Assembly: GCF_031851795.1 (NCBI RefSeq)
Contig: NZ_CP134696.1
Span: 4,794,501 to 4,858,500 of the forward strand
Direction of reading: 5' to 3'
Length of the DNA stretch: 64,000 nt
From: Pontibacter sp. G13
GTDB lineage: Bacteria > Bacteroidota > Bacteroidia > J057
Shown here: piece after piece, positions 59,673-64,000 of the stretch
Layout of the letters: every line of letters starts with the position of its first letter
How positions within the stretch are numbered: the first letter of the stretch is position 1
The notes under the pieces: model-generated
Databases searched by the model: none
Seen by the model: only the letters and a program-made list of their open reading frames with translations
What the model was told of the DNA's origin: nothing
Translations under genes and position numbers: made by a program

Positions 59673-60647
59673 ATGCTTGCATATTTGCTCGAATCCTTTG
59701 GTGGACCTGAAGTCCTGCATCTCCGTGAACGCCCAGATCCCCAGCCCAAACCGGGATGGGTACATATCGAAATCAAGGCATTTGGCCTCAATCGCAGCGA
59801 ACTCTACACCCGGCAAGGCCATAGCGGGGATGCCGTCACGCTTCCTCGGATTCCGGGAATCGAATGTGTGGGAGTCGTCTTGGATGGAGGCGGGACCGAC
59901 TTGAAGCCCGGACAGAAGGTGGCTGCTGCTATGGGACACATGGGGAGACTACACGATGGCGGATATGCGCACCAGACCTTGATCCCGCGGAGCAATGTGT
60001 TTCCGGTGGAGACCTCCTTGAGTTGGAACAAGTTCGGCGCGATTCCTGAAACTTATCTGACAGCTTGGGGAGTATTGATGGATGCAATCGAACTCAAGCC
60101 CCAATCTCGGGTGTTGATCAGAGGAGGGAGTTCCTCGGTCGGAATGGCCTGCATTTCCATCGCCAAAGAGCATCAATGTGAAGTGCTAGCTACCACTCGG
60201 AGTCTAGAGAAGAAATTGTTGGTGGAGCAGGCGGGCGCTGATCATGTCCTCATTGACCACGGGGATATCGAAACTCAGGTGAAGAGTCGCCATCCCAAAG
60301 GCGTGGATGCCATCGTCGAATTGGTGGGAAAACCCGAAACCATCCAGGAAAGTCTGAGACTAGCCGCTCCCAAAGGCTGTGTCGGCATGGTGGGATTTCT
60401 GGGCAATGAGTGGAACTACGAATTTTTCCCTTGGATGCCTTCCACCGTCAAATTGACCATGTACAATTCCGAGACGCTTGAAACCCAATCTGCCACCCCT
60501 ATCTTACAGGAGATCGTCCGTAAGGTCGAGCAAGGGATCTATCGCCCTCATATCTACCAGACCTTTTCATTCGATCATCTACAGGAGGCGCACCAGATGA
60601 TGGAGGAGAGCCGAGCAGTGGGCAAAATGGTCGTCACGACTTCCTAG
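59673..60647 (+). CDS. Zinc-type alcohol dehydrogenase-like / quinone oxidoreductase (MDR family)
   Basis: A 324-residue medium-chain reductase. The N-terminal GroES-like domain has AFGLNRSELYTRQG and IPGIECVGVV. The NAD(P)-binding Rossmann motif is LIRGGSSSVGMACISIA. The zinc ligands of classical alcohol dehydrogenases are absent, so it is closer to NADPH:quinone reductases. It lies 29 bases before a VOC gene, and the pair is bracketed by repeat-family copies 7 and 8. The substrate is unknown. Confidence 0.88.
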   Translation: MLAYLLESFGGPEVLHLRERPDPQPKPGWVHIEIKAFGLNRSELYTRQGHSGDAVTLPRIPGIECVGVVLDGGGTDLKPGQKVAAAMGHMGRLHDGGYAHQTLIPRSNVFPVETSLSWNKFGAIPETYLTAWGVLMDAIELKPQSRVLIRGGSSSVGMACISIAKEHQCEVLATTRSLEKKLLVEQAGADHVLIDHGDIETQVKSRHPKGVDAIVELVGKPETIQESLRLAAPKGCVGMVGFLGNEWNYEFFPWMPSTVKLTMYNSETLETQSATPILQEIVRKVEQGIYRPHIYQTFSFDHLQEAHQMMEESRAVGKMVVTTS

Positions 60648-60676
60648 TCCATATTTCGAACTGCCATAACTACCCC

Positions 60677-61102
60677 ATGAACACCAGCGATCTGACCTTC
60701 ACGACTTACCTGACGTTTGACGGCCAATGCGCCGAAGCCATGAAATTCTATCAAGGGATTTTTGGGGGTGAGCTCTTGTTACTGCCATTTGATCCTCGGC
60801 AGATGAAAGTGCCGGAGTCCCATTTGGATAAGATCATGCATTCCACCCTCGATATTGGCACTACGAAATTGATGGCCTCCGATACACTGCCGGGGTTTAA
60901 TGTTCGGCAGGGCAATGCCTACACCATCTCGATCGGCCTGACAGATCCAGAGGAGGCGACTCGCATTTTTCACGCGCTCTCGGTTCAGGGCGATGTGATC
61001 ATGCCGTTGCAGGACACCTTCTGGAATGCGCGATATGGGCAGGTGCAGGATCGCTTCGGGATCCAGTGGATGATGAATTGCGATCTGGGCGCACAGACCT
61101 GA
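60677..61102 (+). CDS. VOC-family (PhnB/glyoxalase-like) protein
   Basis: A 141-residue protein with the PhnB-like N-terminus TTYLTFDGQCAEAMKFYQGI, followed by FGGE. The C-terminal half ends WNARYGQVQDRFGIQWMMN, typical of this subgroup. Two beta-alpha-beta-beta-beta modules are expected from the fold, and a dimeric metal-dependent or metal-free binding protein is likely. It is co-transcribed with the upstream dehydrogenase. Substrate and reaction are unknown. Confidence 0.87.
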   Translation: MNTSDLTFTTYLTFDGQCAEAMKFYQGIFGGELLLLPFDPRQMKVPESHLDKIMHSTLDIGTTKLMASDTLPGFNVRQGNAYTISIGLTDPEEATRIFHALSVQGDVIMPLQDTFWNARYGQVQDRFGIQWMMNCDLGAQT

Positions 61103-61183
61103 GCTTGAATCGACTCATCGTCCATGCTAATCAGGGCCATGTTCTCTTTGGGAATATGGCCCTGATTCTTGGTTGGGGGATGA

Positions 61184-61410
61184 GGGCGTATCCCGGCGAG
61201 CTTGGCCGAGTGGTTATCGCCTCAGAGAGGAAGTCGCCGGGCCGGGCTGTTCCATGGGGTCGCGGTGCTCCGTCCTCGCAAATATTGGGCTTTTTGCCTT
61301 CTTTCCTTGCCGGGCTTTTTGGGGCGCCTAGCGAGCGGGTATGCGCTTGCTCGGACCGCTCCTAAGGTCGCGCCATTCCCATCCCTTACGCCGCACAGGC
61401 CAGCCGCACC
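61184..61410 (-). repeat. Dispersed intergenic repeat, copy 8 (reverse orientation)
   Basis: It begins GGGCGTATCCCGGCGAGC. Ordered blocks are GTCGCCGGGCCGGGCTGTTC, GCTCCGTCCTCGC, CGGACCGCTCCTAAGGTCGC, GCCATTCCCATCCCTTACGC and GGCCAGCCGCACC. It is the clearest reverse copy. Short open frames inside it translate differently in each copy, so they are not genes. The remaining 61411-61536 is probably the fadH promoter region. Confidence 0.78.
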
Positions 61411-61494
61411 CTGCATGTTTGGGGCATTCTACCTGATAGGGGGTCAAGTGATATGTCAGGATGCCACGCTAGAATTCGTCCTAACCCTACCTAA

Positions 61495-63561
<2,067 letters not shown>

Positions 63562-63620
63562 AGAGTTCCCTTCAGCATTCAAGGAGTTGAATCGGCTGAA
63601 AGGGGGATGCCTCAACGAAG

Positions 63621-63650
63621 AAGGCCAAGTCTGGAGACTTGGCCTTTTTG
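63621..63650 (+). terminator. Terminator after fadH
   Basis: AAGGCCAAGTC and GACTTGGCCTT form an 11-bp perfect stem with a TGGA loop, followed by TTTTG. The rest of the 291-base gap to 63853 holds a small GTGAC/GTCAC palindrome (63786-63799) and no gene. Confidence 0.85.
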
Positions 63651-63852
63651 ATAGGAATGAGGAATCTGTGCGAGAAACGCTTTTCCCTGTGGGAAATATC
63701 AAGCTTGTCAGTGAATATGTTCGTGTGGAATATTCTATTGGACAAATAACTGATTTCAATATAGAACGAATTAAATATCAAATCAGTGACAGAAGTCACA
63801 AATGCCATTAGAATTGCTCCGAACACATTTAGGGTGATTCAAAAGAATGACC

Positions 63853-64000
63853 TTATTGTTCAATCGGTTGCGTAAGCTGGATCTTTCCACCTTCCAATGT
63901 AAGCTTTCCTTGTCTTTCGAAGACTTTTAGTTGTCTAGAAACGACTTCTCGCGCAGTACCGATATCGTAGGCGATTTCTTTGTGGGTCATTTGGAGTACA
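63853..64000 (-). CDS. Crp/Fnr-family regulator, C-terminal fragment (cut by window edge)
   Basis: On the minus strand the frame from the right edge to the TAA at 63853-63855 encodes 48 residues. They include MTHKEIAYDIGTAREVVSRQ, followed by LKVFERQGKL. This is the recognition-helix region of a Crp/Fnr-type winged helix (T-x-x-E-I-A-x-x-x-G-x-x-R-E-x-V-S-R). The protein ends with PIEQ. The cyclic-nucleotide-binding-like N-terminal domain lies outside the window, so the signal it senses cannot be judged. Confidence 0.85.
   Translation of the reverse strand, partial: VLQMTHKEIAYDIGTAREVVSRQLKVFERQGKLTLEGGKIQLTQPIEQ

Noticed and set aside
61222-61416. Open frame inside repeat copy 8
   Set aside because: Equivalent frames in other copies are broken or differ, so it reflects the repeat and not a gene.

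Overview
The window reads as chromosome of a Bacteroidota bacterium, most likely a free-living or marine relative of the Saprospirales/Cytophagales. The evidence is: three large secreted proteins with Por/type IX secretion (T9SS) C-terminal sorting domains; promoters of the Bacteroidota type (TTTG, about 19-20 bases, TAnnTTTG) before exbB, purN and rpsF; several ExbB/ExbD/TonB genes; a long PurF variant; and an exosortase N (XrtN) gene beside its VIT-domain substrate. No rRNA, tRNA, CRISPR array, IS transposase or prophage was seen.

Layout. 0-6 kb: a coiled-coil protein of unknown role, an OmpA-domain protein and a T9SS-secreted OB-fold protein. 6-11 kb: bacilliredoxin, hypoxanthine phosphoribosyltransferase, PurF and a TonB protein carrying a PKD domain. 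11-15 kb: a paired diheme cytochrome and beta-helix protein, divergent from a TetR regulator. 15.1-15.6 kb: a non-coding stretch packed with short perfect hairpins, the best candidate here for an undescribed structured RNA. 15.6-21.3 kb: a DUF92 membrane kinase-like protein, an SPFH protein, an outer-membrane barrel, a MOSC protein and an rRNA methyltransferase. 21.6-27.5 kb: an exbB-exbD-exbD-tonB operon followed by a diverged second tonB, a small TonB-like protein and a third exbD. 27.7-29.8 kb: purN-purH. 29.9-35.6 kb: the complete rod-shape operon mreB-mreC-mreD-mrdA-rodA. 35.9-39.3 kb: a small unknown protein, an AAA/DUF4143 ATPase behind two matching palindromes, and L-2-hydroxyglutarate oxidase. 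39.4-40.5 kb: rpsF-rpsR-rplI. 41-42.5 kb: an MFS exporter. 42.9-49.1 kb: two large T9SS proteins sharing their C-terminal halves. 49.3-56.8 kb: prohibitin, the XrtN/VIT pair and an SGNH hydrolase. 57-63.6 kb: enoyl-CoA hydratase, a small membrane protein, a RimK-like ligase, a zinc-type dehydrogenase homologue, a VOC protein and 2,4-dienoyl-CoA reductase. The right edge cuts a Crp/Fnr regulator.

The gene sets fit together as purine synthesis and salvage (purF, purN, purH, hpt), cell-wall elongation (mre/mrdA/rodA), energised outer-membrane transport (ExbB/ExbD/TonB), surface protein export and sorting (T9SS cargo plus XrtN), and fatty-acid oxidation accessory enzymes.

The main structural oddity is a family of about 180-230 bp intergenic repeats, at least eight copies in both orientations, with conserved ends and a variable middle. 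Copies sit as an inverted pair between the duplicated tonB genes, on both sides of the MFS gene, and on both sides of the dehydrogenase/VOC pair. One copy is joined to three tandem 51-bp units and holds an 18-bp perfect inverted repeat. All functions are inferred by reading sequence; no database search was run.
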